DNA from: Candidatus Anaerostipes excrementavium
GTDB lineage: Bacteria; Bacillota; Clostridia; Lachnospirales; Lachnospiraceae
Length of the DNA stretch: 64,000 nucleotides
Assembly (NCBI GenBank): GCA_019114985.1
Contig: DXEM01000001.1
Location: forward strand, 1-64,000
Direction: 5' to 3'
The notes under the pieces were generated by a model, which was not told the origin of the DNA, made no database searches, and worked only from the letters and a program-made list of their open reading frames with translations. Shown piece after piece: positions 17,996 through 26,431 of this stretch. The translations under genes and the position numbers were made by a program. Within the stretch, counting starts at the first letter, position 1. Every line of letters begins with the position of its first letter.

Positions 17996-19707
17996 ATATT
18001 ACGATCGATCATCGGGAAATATCGGTTCCGGAAGGAACGACCATCATGGAAGCAGCAGCATCTATCCGTATCCAGATACCAAAATTATGTTATCTGAAAG
18101 ATATCAATGAAATCAGTGCCTGCCGTGTCTGTGTCGTGGAAGTAGAAGGACAGAACCGACTGGTAACCGCCTGCAATAATGTGGTAGAAGAGGGGATGGT
18201 TATATATACCAATAGTCCCAGAGTTCGCAGAAATCGGCGTCATACAGTCGATATGCTCTTATCTCAGCACGATACGAGCTGTCCGACCTGTGTTCGCAGC
18301 GGAAACTGCAGCCTGCAGGCGATTGCCAATGATTTGAATTTGGTAGGCAGTCTGTATAAAAAAGAATTGGTTCTGCAGGAGTGGGATATGAGCTATCCTT
18401 TGATACGAGAGACCAATAAATGTGTGAAATGTATGCGGTGTATTCAAATCTGTGATAAAGTGCAGGGAATGAACATTTGGGATGTATCAGGAACCGGATC
18501 CAGAACGACTGTCGGAGTATCCGGAAGCAGAGATATTAAGACTGCAGACTGCACGTTATGTGGGCAGTGTATTACCCACTGTCCGACAGGAGCGCTAAGA
18601 GAGCGGGATGATACCGCAAAATTCTATCGGGCATTGGAAAAGGAAGATACGATTGTTGTGGCGCAGATTGCGCCTGCAGTGCGGGCTGCATGGGGAGAGT
18701 CTCTTGGCTTATCCAGAGAGGAAGCGACGGTCGGGAAAATTGTAGATGGACTGCGTCGTATGGGAGTCGACTATGTATTTGACACATCGTTTTCCGCAGA
18801 CCTTACCATCATGGAAGAGGGCAATGAATTTGTAGAAAGATATCAAAAAGGTGATTTAGACGAATATCCGATGTTTACATCCTGCTGCCCTGGCTGGGTG
18901 CGTTTTATTAAATCTCAGTATCCGCAGATGGTCAGCCGTCTATCCACAGCAAAATCACCGCAGCAAATGTTCGGCGCAGTGATGAAAAGTGCATTTGCAG
19001 AAAAATTAGGAGTCGATCCGGAACATATTTATACGGTTTCAATCATGCCTTGTCTTGCGAAGAAAGCAGAAAGAGAGATGCCGTTATTTTATGGAGAGTT
19101 TGCCGGACATGATGTGGACTGCGTATTAACGACTAGAGAGCTAGATCGGATGTTCCGGGCAGATTATATTGATCCAAGGACTTTGCGGGATGTGAAATTT
19201 GATCAGCCGTTTGAAGAAAACAGCGGGGCAGGCGTTATCTTTGGAGCCACAGGAGGCGTTATGGAAGCGGCTCTTCGGTCAGCATACGCGATCATAACCG
19301 GGAAGAATCCGCCGGCAGATGCATTTCGGGAGATCCGCGGTGTGAAACCCAAAGGCTGGACGGAAGCTGAATTTGACATTGCAGGTCATACGATTGCAAT
19401 TGCCGTAGTCAGCGGTTTGAAAAATACAAGAGATTTGCTGGAAGCAATTCGAAAGAAAAAAGTACATTATCATTTCGTGGAAGTTATGGCCTGTCCAGGC
19501 GGCTGTTCCGGCGGCGGAGGACAGCCGATTCATGATGGATGTGAGCTGGCAGCAGAAAGAGGAGAGAATTTGTATTTTCTGGATCAGAATGCCAAAATCC
19601 GTTTTTCTCACGAAAATCCGGATATTAAGAAATTGTATGATGAATATATGGAGGCTCCGGGATCTCACAGAGCGCACCAGCTGCTGCATACCGAGCACCA
19701 TAGGTAA
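17989..19707 (+). CDS. [FeFe] hydrogenase, catalytic subunit
   Basis: A 572-residue group A hydrogenase. The order is an N-terminal [2Fe-2S] domain (CYLKDINEISACRVC), a His-ligated cluster (CPTCVRSGNCSLQ), two [4Fe-4S] sites (CVKCMRCIQICDKVQG and CTLCGQCITHCPTGA), then the H-cluster domain with the three signatures TSCCPGWVRFI, MPCLAKKAERE and VMACPGGCSGGGGQP. The C-terminal small-subunit region is present. It makes or uses H2, disposing of fermentation electrons. It starts inside the upstream flavoprotein gene (overlap), so the pair forms one complex by inference. A terminator follows at about 19733. Confidence 0.95.
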   Translation: MVNITIDHREISVPEGTTIMEAAASIRIQIPKLCYLKDINEISACRVCVVEVEGQNRLVTACNNVVEEGMVIYTNSPRVRRNRRHTVDMLLSQHDTSCPTCVRSGNCSLQAIANDLNLVGSLYKKELVLQEWDMSYPLIRETNKCVKCMRCIQICDKVQGMNIWDVSGTGSRTTVGVSGSRDIKTADCTLCGQCITHCPTGALRERDDTAKFYRALEKEDTIVVAQIAPAVRAAWGESLGLSREEATVGKIVDGLRRMGVDYVFDTSFSADLTIMEEGNEFVERYQKGDLDEYPMFTSCCPGWVRFIKSQYPQMVSRLSTAKSPQQMFGAVMKSAFAEKLGVDPEHIYTVSIMPCLAKKAEREMPLFYGEFAGHDVDCVLTTRELDRMFRADYIDPRTLRDVKFDQPFEENSGAGVIFGATGGVMEAALRSAYAIITGKNPPADAFREIRGVKPKGWTEAEFDIAGHTIAIAVVSGLKNTRDLLEAIRKKKVHYHFVEVMACPGGCSGGGGQPIHDGCELAAERGENLYFLDQNAKIRFSHENPDIKKLYDEYMEAPGSHRAHQLLHTEHHR

Positions 19708-19732
19708 GAAATGAGAGAATCATCATAGATAA

Positions 19733-19803
19733 GACAAAAAAGACGCGGTCAGATGGCGAAAAAATATGATTTTGTCAGAAAGAGACTCGTGTCTTTTTTG
19801 TGT
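19733..19803 (+). terminator. Terminator after hydrogenase operon
   Basis: ACAAAAAAGACGCG and CGTGTCTTTTTTGT are complementary with an imperfect middle. The run of T ends the [FeFe] hydrogenase transcript just before the icd promoter. Confidence 0.6.
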
Positions 19804-19809
19804 ACATTA

Positions 19810-19838
19810 TTTACATCATTCTGATTTTTCGCTATAAT
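19810..19838 (+). promoter_or_regulatory. icd promoter
   Basis: TTTACA -35 box, a 17-bp spacer and a consensus TATAAT -10 box at 19833-19838, about 60 bp before the icd start. Confidence 0.7.
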
Positions 19839-19898
19839 ATATCCCAAAAGCCTGAAAAGGCACAGTAATTATAGAAGAACACCATAGGAGGAACAACC

Positions 19899-21098
19899 AT
19901 GAGCAAAATTCAGATGACCACCCCGTTAGTCGAGATGGACGGAGATGAGATGACAAGAATTCTTTGGAAGATGATCAAAGATGAGCTGATTCTCCCATTT
20001 GTTGATTTAAAGACTGAGTATTATGATCTGGGATTGGAACATAGAAATGAAACCAACGATCAGGTGACATTTGATTCCGCAGAAGCAACGAAGAAATACG
20101 GAGTTGCGGTAAAATGTGCGACGATCACACCAAATGCCGCTCGTATGGACGAATATGATTTAAAAGAGATGTGGAAGAGCCCGAATGGAACGATCCGTGC
20201 GATCCTTGATGGAACGGTATTCCGTGCTCCGATTACGGTAAAAGGCATCGTTCCGACGGTAAGCAAATGGAAGAAGCCGATTACGATCGCCAGACATGCA
20301 TATGGAGATGTCTATAAAGGCGTAGAGATCAAGGTGCCTGGAGCAGGAAAAGCAGAACTTGTTTTTACAGGGGAAGACGGACAGGAAATCAGAGAAACGA
20401 TTCATGAATTTGACGGACCTGGAATTATTCAGGGAATGCATAACGTGGATGCATCCATTGAAAGCTTTGCAAGAAGCTGTTTTACATATGCTCTGGATAC
20501 AAAACAGGATCTTTGGTTTGCGACCAAAGACACGATTTCTAAAAAATATGATCATAATTTCAAAGATATTTTCCAGGATATCTATGATAAAGAATATGCG
20601 GACAAATTTGAAGCGGCAGGAATTGAATATTTCTATACATTGATTGATGATGCAGTTGCAAGAGTCATGAAATCAGAAGGCGGATTCATCTGGGCCTGCA
20701 AAAACTATGACGGAGATGTAATGAGCGATATGATATCCTCTGCATTCGGTTCTCTGGCAATGATGACTTCAGTATTGGTATCTCCACAGGGATACTATGA
20801 ATATGAGGCAGCGCATGGAACCGTACAGCGTCATTATTATAAATACCTGAACGGAGAAGAGACATCAACGAACTCTGTAGCAACCATCTTTGCCTGGACA
20901 GGAGCTCTTAGAAAGCGCGGCGAGTTAGACGGCAATACGGAACTTATGGAATTTGCGGATCAGTTGGAAAAAGCAACATTAGATACGATTGAATCCGGAA
21001 CAATGACAAAAGATTTGGCTCTTATCACAACGTTAGAAGAAGTAAATGCAGTGAATAGCGAAGATTTTATCAAAGCAATCGCAGCAAGATTAAAATAA
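19899..21098 (+). CDS. icd: NADP-dependent isocitrate dehydrogenase
   Basis: A 399-residue enzyme oxidising isocitrate to 2-oxoglutarate with NADP. It is of the eukaryote-like (type II) subfamily: [21 protein letters not shown] at the N-terminus, [24 protein letters not shown] (substrate-binding Ser/Asn region), [11 protein letters not shown], and [17 protein letters not shown] (metal and NADP region). It supplies 2-oxoglutarate for glutamate in a fermenter with a partial TCA cycle. AGGAGG precedes the ATG. The gene has its own promoter and terminator, so it is monocistronic. Confidence 0.96.
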   Translation: MSKIQMTTPLVEMDGDEMTRILWKMIKDELILPFVDLKTEYYDLGLEHRNETNDQVTFDSAEATKKYGVAVKCATITPNAARMDEYDLKEMWKSPNGTIRAILDGTVFRAPITVKGIVPTVSKWKKPITIARHAYGDVYKGVEIKVPGAGKAELVFTGEDGQEIRETIHEFDGPGIIQGMHNVDASIESFARSCFTYALDTKQDLWFATKDTISKKYDHNFKDIFQDIYDKEYADKFEAAGIEYFYTLIDDAVARVMKSEGGFIWACKNYDGDVMSDMISSAFGSLAMMTSVLVSPQGYYEYEAAHGTVQRHYYKYLNGEETSTNSVATIFAWTGALRKRGELDGNTELMEFADQLEKATLDTIESGTMTKDLALITTLEEVNAVNSEDFIKAIAARLK

Positions 21099-21111
21099 TT
21101 TAAGAATAAAG

Positions 21112-21158
21112 AAAAAAGGAACTGTTTTTTGGAGATGTCTGGAAACGGTTCTTTTTTT
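21112..21158 (+). terminator. Terminator after icd
   Basis: AAAAAAGGAACTGTTT pairs with AAACGGTTCTTTTTT. After it, sequence to about 21370 is very AT-rich, with a TATAAT at 21327-21332 in an extended -10 context (TGTTATAAT) before the ATPase gene. Confidence 0.8.
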
Positions 21159-21374
21159 ACTTTAAGCTCTAAAATATATTTACATTTTAGTATAAATTTG
21201 ATATGATAGGAAAATGATGAATTTGCAATAAAACAAAAAAATAAATTAATATACAATAAGATGGCGCAATTTTTGTATAGAAATAAAATTTAACCAAAAA
21301 ATATGTTTTAAATATATTTTCTGTGTTATAATATTAATAGATAATAATAGAGTGATAACAGGAAGGTGTTTTCT

Positions 21375-22493
21375 ATGAAATTATTAAGAGTGTGCGCATC
21401 AAATTATAAAAATTGCGGTAATAATTTTACAATTGATTTTGTGGCAAAATCAAAAAAAACGAGCGAAGATAAGGAATATGAATTACAGGAAATTGCAGAT
21501 CATCTATATGTATTTAATACAGTGGCTTTTGTTGGAAAAAATGCATCAGGAAAGACTTCTGCAATAGAGTTGTTAAATTGTTGTTATACAATTCTTGGAG
21601 AATTCCGTTTGGAGGATAAATATTATAATTATGACAATGTGTCGTTGGAAATTATTTTTTATTATGAGAATGCTATTTATAAATATACAACGATTTTGAA
21701 ATCCAATGACAATTTGGAAGCAAAGGTTAATTTCACAGAACAGCATATTTATAAAAAAAAGTATTTTAAATCTAAAGTAAAAGACATTTATCTAGATGCT
21801 GGATTTGAGGAAATTACAGGGCTAGGTGAGCTTCCAGAAGATACGTCCATTGTTTTTTTTGTACTAAAAAAGAATCGTACTCGTGCAGTATATTTTAATT
21901 GCAATGGTGAAGGAGCAGACACATATCGACTAATGTTTAGGGCAATGAAGACTTATAAAATTCCAAAGGAAGTTCTTGGGAAAGTTATAAAAATTTTTGA
22001 TAATAAAATTCAGAGTTTAAATATGGCAGATGAGAAACATTATAAGCTCGTTTATCAAGATCATACACAGGAGCTTTCTGATTCTGAATTACTTTACATG
22101 TTATCCAGCGGTACCACAAAAGGCGTTTTGCTATATATTTTTGTTGTAGCAGCGTTAAAAAATGGATTTGATCTTTTGATAGATGAAGTGGAGAACCATT
22201 TCCATAAAACATTAGTTGAAAATATGATAAGTTTGTTTAAAGATAAAAGTGTTAATAAACATTTTTCAACTCTTATCTTTACGACACACTATTGTGAAGT
22301 TCTAGATTTGTTTAGTCGTCAGGATAATATTTGGATTGCAAAATCAAATGAAAAAGTATATTTGGATAATATGTATGAGAGTTATAATATTAGGCCAGAA
22401 CTTTTGAAGAGCCGTCAGTTTTATAATAATGCATTTGATACCTCTGTTAATTATGAAGATCTCATGACCTTAAAAAAGGAGCTGATGAGATGA
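21375..22493 (+). CDS. AAA-type ATPase, OLD/ABC-like (candidate defence ATPase)
   Basis: A 372-residue ATPase of the AAA_15/AAA_21 type. It has Walker A FVGKNASGKTSAIELL (about residues 52-67), an ABC-like signature MLSSGTTKGVLL and Walker B DLLIDEVENHFHKTLVE, then a switch His in FTTHYCEV. Such ATPases pair with nuclease or TOPRIM effectors in anti-phage systems (Gabija, PARIS, RloAB-like). The ATG at 21375 after GGAAGGTG is preferred. The end overlaps the next gene as ATGA, so the pair is translationally coupled. The DNA is much more AT-rich than flanking icd, which suggests horizontal gain. Confidence 0.8.
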   Translation: MKLLRVCASNYKNCGNNFTIDFVAKSKKTSEDKEYELQEIADHLYVFNTVAFVGKNASGKTSAIELLNCCYTILGEFRLEDKYYNYDNVSLEIIFYYENAIYKYTTILKSNDNLEAKVNFTEQHIYKKKYFKSKVKDIYLDAGFEEITGLGELPEDTSIVFFVLKKNRTRAVYFNCNGEGADTYRLMFRAMKTYKIPKEVLGKVIKIFDNKIQSLNMADEKHYKLVYQDHTQELSDSELLYMLSSGTTKGVLLYIFVVAALKNGFDLLIDEVENHFHKTLVENMISLFKDKSVNKHFSTLIFTTHYCEVLDLFSRQDNIWIAKSNEKVYLDNMYESYNIRPELLKSRQFYNNAFDTSVNYEDLMTLKKELMR

Positions 22494-23023
22494 AATATTT
22501 GATTATGTGTGAAGGCCCGAATGAACTGGAAATAATTCGGATGCTATTGGAAAATAATAAACTGATTTTTACAGAAAACGATTTGTTGAATTTGGTTCCA
22601 TACCATGCAAGACAGATTGGAAAAAGCGCTGCTGTAAAAACAGCTCTCAGTTTATATCAAGGGGAGGTAAAGATATTAAGAATTGGAGATAAATTAGGTG
22701 AAAAGCTTACAATTCCTAAACAGTATAAATGGCAGATAAAAGAAGTCGAGAAATATTGTACAAAACCAGAATTAGAAATGCTGCTTATTATTTCAGACAA
22801 TAAAGAGGCTGCTTTTGAAAAAGTGAAAACTTCTATGTCGCCTAAAATTTTTAGTAAAGAAAATATTAGTTATCATCGTATTCGTTATAATAACAGTACA
22901 GCATTTTATCGTGAGTATTATGAAGACCGTATAGATTTACTTGTAGATGCAATAAAACGTTATAAACAGTTAAAGAGAAAACATAAAAAAGATGAATGGT
23001 ATCTTGCGGATTTGTTGAAATAA
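22490..23023 (+). CDS. TOPRIM/RloB-like partner of the ATPase
   Basis: A 177-residue protein. MKYLIMCEGPNELEIIRMLL places a conserved Glu after a beta strand, as in TOPRIM and RloB/DUF4435-type domains (the xEGxxE pattern). An acidic LRIGDKLGEK and LLIISDNKEA could supply the later acidic residues; these are weak matches. It would be the effector acting with the upstream ATPase. It has no membrane segment and a basic C-terminus (KRYKQLKRKHKKD). I cannot name the exact system: the size is smaller than typical AriB or GajA TOPRIM partners. Confidence 0.6.
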   Translation: MKYLIMCEGPNELEIIRMLLENNKLIFTENDLLNLVPYHARQIGKSAAVKTALSLYQGEVKILRIGDKLGEKLTIPKQYKWQIKEVEKYCTKPELEMLLIISDNKEAAFEKVKTSMSPKIFSKENISYHRIRYNNSTAFYREYYEDRIDLLVDAIKRYKQLKRKHKKDEWYLADLLK

Positions 23024-23106
23024 AAAAAGGCAGAAGGACGAATCTTATCCTGAGGTGACCCCCAAAAGTCTAACTTTTGGGGGTCGGTTCATCCTTCTGT
23101 CTTTTT
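23024..23106. terminator. Nested double hairpin terminator
   Basis: The outer stem AAAAAGGCAGAAGGA (23024-23038) pairs with TCCTTCTGTCTTTTT (23092-23106). Inside it GACCCCCAAAAGT (23057-23069) and ACTTTTGGGGGTC (23073-23085) form a perfect 13-bp stem with a 3-base loop. The inner palindrome resembles the end of an IS3-family element and may be an inserted relic in an ordinary terminator. Confidence 0.65.
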
Positions 23107-23153
23107 GATTTCATAGGAAACTTTGATTCTTTCTTAATCTAAAATTGAGAATC

Positions 23154-23181
23154 TTGAATCTTCCCTTTTCTTCGTTATAAT
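23154..23181 (+). promoter_or_regulatory. Promoter of the two-component operon
   Basis: TTGAAT -35 box, a 16-bp spacer and TATAAT -10 box at 23176-23181. The response regulator starts about 120 bp downstream. Confidence 0.5.
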
Positions 23182-23300
23182 AAAATAGAGAATGTAAGAA
23201 ATATGAAAGGTTTGTATTGATATAAAATACAGAATTAACTGATATGATAATCATATCAGATACATAGCAGGAATGCCGAAAAAAGGATAGGGAGGACATT

Positions 23301-24008
23301 ATGAATCAACCAAAAATTCTTGTAGTAGATGATGACAGGGAAATCGTCGGAGCCATAAAAAAACGACTGGAAATGGAAGGCTATGAAGTCTTGACGGCCT
23401 ATGACGGCCTGGAAGCGATGGATGTTTTAATGGAAAAAGAAGTTCAGCTTCTGATCATTGATGTCATGATGCCAAAGATGGATGGACTTTCTGCGACTAT
23501 GCGGATTCGCGAGAGCAAGAACATTCCGATTATTATTTTGTCTGCCAAGACGGAAGAGAGCGATAAGATTTTAGGATTATCTATGGGAGCAGATGATTAT
23601 GTCAGTAAGCCATTCCGGCCGGATGAATTAGTTGCTCGGGTAAAATCACAGCTTCGCCGGTATATGCAGCTCGGCAGCATGAGTTCGACTCAAGAGAAAA
23701 AAGATCAGATCGTTAACGGTGGTTTGGTCCTAGATACAAAAGGAAAGAGGATTTTGGTCGATGGAGAACCGGTGAAATTGACAGCTACAGAATATAAAAT
23801 ACTATATTTACTCATGAGCCATATAGGAAGGGTGTTTTCTGCCGATGAAATCTATGAAAGGGTCTGGCAGGAAGAAGCCTATGCGACAGAGAATACGGTG
23901 ATGGTTCATATTCGAAGGATCCGGGAAAAAATCGAGATTGACACAAAGAATCCAAGATATTTGAAGGTGGTGTGGGGTATTGGATACAAAATGGAAAAAA
24001 TGGATTAA
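23301..24008 (+). CDS. OmpR/VanR-family response regulator
   Basis: A 235-residue regulator. The receiver domain has the acidic pair in LVVDDDREIV, the phosphorylated Asp in LLIIDVMMPKMDG, the Thr/Ser in IIILSAKT and the Lys in DDYVSKPFRPDEL. The C-terminal winged helix has LTATEYKILYLLMSHIGRVFS and ENTVMVHIRRIREKIE, as in OmpR/PhoB proteins. It sits before, and overlaps by 29 bp, a sensor kinase that should phosphorylate it. The layout and sequence resemble VanRS-type envelope-stress pairs, but the signal is unknown. AGGGAGG precedes the ATG. Confidence 0.94.
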   Translation: MNQPKILVVDDDREIVGAIKKRLEMEGYEVLTAYDGLEAMDVLMEKEVQLLIIDVMMPKMDGLSATMRIRESKNIPIIILSAKTEESDKILGLSMGADDYVSKPFRPDELVARVKSQLRRYMQLGSMSSTQEKKDQIVNGGLVLDTKGKRILVDGEPVKLTATEYKILYLLMSHIGRVFSADEIYERVWQEEAYATENTVMVHIRRIREKIEIDTKNPRYLKVVWGIGYKMEKMD

Positions 24009-26097
24009 TACGTTATGTATTGTGGTTGTTATTTGTCTTATGACCGTAGGAGGCATTTTCTCTTTGAACGGAACCAGAGAGGCGGCATCTTTAAATGGAG
24101 GCGTCTCAATGGATGTGTTTCAGGAAAATGGATATTTTACGAATCTGTATCAGCAAGGGCTGTTATTTCGATGGGCAGAGGAGCAGGGATATACATTAGA
24201 AGATGAGAACTACCATGGAATTTCAGATGAACTTTTGGATCAGATACAAGATGAGATGGCACTGGATGCAGATCTGGTCATAAAACCTTATGGTAAAAAA
24301 ACGACAGAAGATAAAACGACATATGGCAATCAGAAGGCAGATTTTCAAAAAGGCAATTTGACGCAGATTCAAGTGCAGAGGGATCAGAGTGAACAGATCA
24401 ACCGGGCAGGACAATTTGTACAATGGGAGAATGGATACGAAGGGCAGTACGACCCAGATGTTTTTTATCAATTTTCAGGAGATATGATGATTACGCTTCC
24501 GGAAGGACTTCTGATTAATGGGGAAGAAGGACAGCGGTTAGAATCGGGAACGATTCGCATCCGCATCACTCAAAAGGGTATGGATTTGATTGAAAAGGAA
24601 TATAATAAAGAGCGTAAACAGCTGATCCGTTATATAAAAGAAATGGTCGTGACTTTGGCGCTGGAAGTATTGGGGATTATTCTGCTGATTGTCTTGTTTG
24701 CACTGCAAAAGAAGCGTACGAAATTTTTTGCATGGCTGGATCATATCTGGTGGGAAGTCATTGCGATTGCCGGTTTTTGGATCGGAGTAGGTCTTATGGG
24801 GCTTCATGCGTGGGTGTGGAGTGTTCGGCAAGATCATACAAATGGCTTGATTGATGGAGCACAGGCAGAAATCATCAGTATGATATGCTGGGTTTTATGT
24901 TTTGCCTTGATTCTTTTATTTGCAGTCTGTATCCAGACAACCGTTTGGCGTATAAAGGAACATAAACTGTTGGATTCTACGTTATGTATCGGATATTTTC
25001 GCAAATGGCATCGAAATGCTAAGAAAAGAAGAGAACTGGAATACGAAGCCATGAGTTTCGAGCAGCAGCATGTGAAAGATCGAATCCAGGAATATCGAAT
25101 TGCCAGAAGGATCTTGATCGTATTTATTATTTTCGGAATCTGCATTATGAATTTATCCGGCGTCCTGGGACTTGGATTTGTAATTTTGGGAGCAGTCGGG
25201 CTGAAATATTTAGTGAAATATTCCGACAAATATGCGGCAGAACAAAAAGATCTCAATAAGCTGGTGGAGCAGATCGATCGAATCTCTAACGGAGAATTGA
25301 CGGCGTCGACTGATATTGAGGAAGGAACGATCTACTATGATTACAGCCAGAAGCTTTCCAATATAGGAAATGGAATGGAAAAAGCCTTGGAAGATCAAAT
25401 GCGGAATGAACGTATGAAGATCGACTTAATTACCAATGTATCTCATGACTTGAAAACTCCTCTGACTTCTATTATCGGCTATGTAGATCTGTTAAATCGA
25501 GATGAGACATTGTCACCGGAAGCAAAGGATTACGTAAGAATTCTGAACCAGAAAACAGAGCGTCTGAAAAATATTATTTCTGATTTGTTTGAACTCGCTA
25601 AGTCGACCAGTGGAAATGCGAAGGTTTCTTTGGAAGTGATGGATATGAGAAGATTATTGGAGCAGACGCTGGCAGAAATGGGAGATAAAATTGAAGCGTC
25701 CGGTTTCCAGATTCGTTTTTCCTGCAAGGCAAAAGACACGAAATTCCTGGGCGATGTGGGACGGATGTACCGTGTGGTGCAGAATGTTTTAGAAAATGCT
25801 TTAAAATATTCTTTGAAAGGTACAAGGATCTTTATCGACATCACAGAAACAAAGGATCGTCTTCGATTGGAAGTCGTTAATACGGCTTCTTATGAGATGG
25901 ATTTTACGGAAGAAGAAATCATGGAGCGATTTGCAAGAGCAGAGAAATCCAGGACCAGCGAAGGAAACGGTTTGGGGCTTTCGATTGCCGACAGTTTTAC
26001 AAAAAACTGCGGTGGGAATTTTGGAATTGAAGTCCGAGGGGATCAGTTCCGAGTGGAAATTTCATTCCAGAAATATACAGAACAAGGAGAATTATGA
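23980..26097 (+). CDS. Sensor histidine kinase, VanS-like
   Basis: A 705-residue membrane kinase. The first helix is near residues 8-28. A large external region of about 190 residues follows, then further helices (about 215-330), another pair near 380-415, and the cytosolic kinase core. HisKA has NVSHDLKTPLTSIIGYVDLL with the phospho-His. HATPase_c has NVLENALKYS (N box) and GNGLGLSIADSF (G box). It should sense an envelope signal and control the regulator just upstream. The TTG at 23980 after AAGGTGGTG is used; an internal ATG at 24040 is less likely because it cuts the first helix. Confidence 0.9.
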   Translation: MDTKWKKWINTLCIVVVICLMTVGGIFSLNGTREAASLNGGVSMDVFQENGYFTNLYQQGLLFRWAEEQGYTLEDENYHGISDELLDQIQDEMALDADLVIKPYGKKTTEDKTTYGNQKADFQKGNLTQIQVQRDQSEQINRAGQFVQWENGYEGQYDPDVFYQFSGDMMITLPEGLLINGEEGQRLESGTIRIRITQKGMDLIEKEYNKERKQLIRYIKEMVVTLALEVLGIILLIVLFALQKKRTKFFAWLDHIWWEVIAIAGFWIGVGLMGLHAWVWSVRQDHTNGLIDGAQAEIISMICWVLCFALILLFAVCIQTTVWRIKEHKLLDSTLCIGYFRKWHRNAKKRRELEYEAMSFEQQHVKDRIQEYRIARRILIVFIIFGICIMNLSGVLGLGFVILGAVGLKYLVKYSDKYAAEQKDLNKLVEQIDRISNGELTASTDIEEGTIYYDYSQKLSNIGNGMEKALEDQMRNERMKIDLITNVSHDLKTPLTSIIGYVDLLNRDETLSPEAKDYVRILNQKTERLKNIISDLFELAKSTSGNAKVSLEVMDMRRLLEQTLAEMGDKIEASGFQIRFSCKAKDTKFLGDVGRMYRVVQNVLENALKYSLKGTRIFIDITETKDRLRLEVVNTASYEMDFTEEEIMERFARAEKSRTSEGNGLGLSIADSFTKNCGGNFGIEVRGDQFRVEISFQKYTEQGEL

Positions 26098-26204
26098 AAA
26101 AATAGAGCCTGAAATTACCAAAATCTAAAAAAATTGAAAAAATATTGTATTTTTTTAGATAAACGGTAGAAAATATAAATAGAAAAGTATATACTATATT
26201 ACGT

Positions 26205-26330
26205 ACTGCGGAATATGCACAGGTGCAGGACGGTATAGCTTATGATACATGGTTGACATATCGTTCTCCTTATATTTCTGGTACGATTTTGAAAAGTTCC
26301 TGTCGCCCTTGGGCAGGGGCTTTTCTTATT
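26205..26330 (+). ncRNA. Candidate small structured RNA with intrinsic terminator
   Basis: The 335-bp gap before the GH3 gene has no ORF. A TATACT -10-like box lies at 26190-26195. Downstream are a TGCAC/GTGCA hairpin (about 26216-26226), an imperfect long-range pairing of GGACGGTAT with ATATCGTTCTCC, and a terminator-type stem (AAAAG..CCTG with CAGG..CTTTT, 26292-26324) followed by T-rich sequence. No known class is recognised. It could be a leader or riboswitch for the GH3 gene or a free RNA. Confidence 0.3.
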
Positions 26331-26431
26331 TTATGAATGGAAAGAATGTATTGTCTGTTAAGAAGATTCGTGGACACTTTTGGGGAAAAATGATATACTA
26401 GGGACATAGTTGTAAGAAAGGATCGCAAAGG

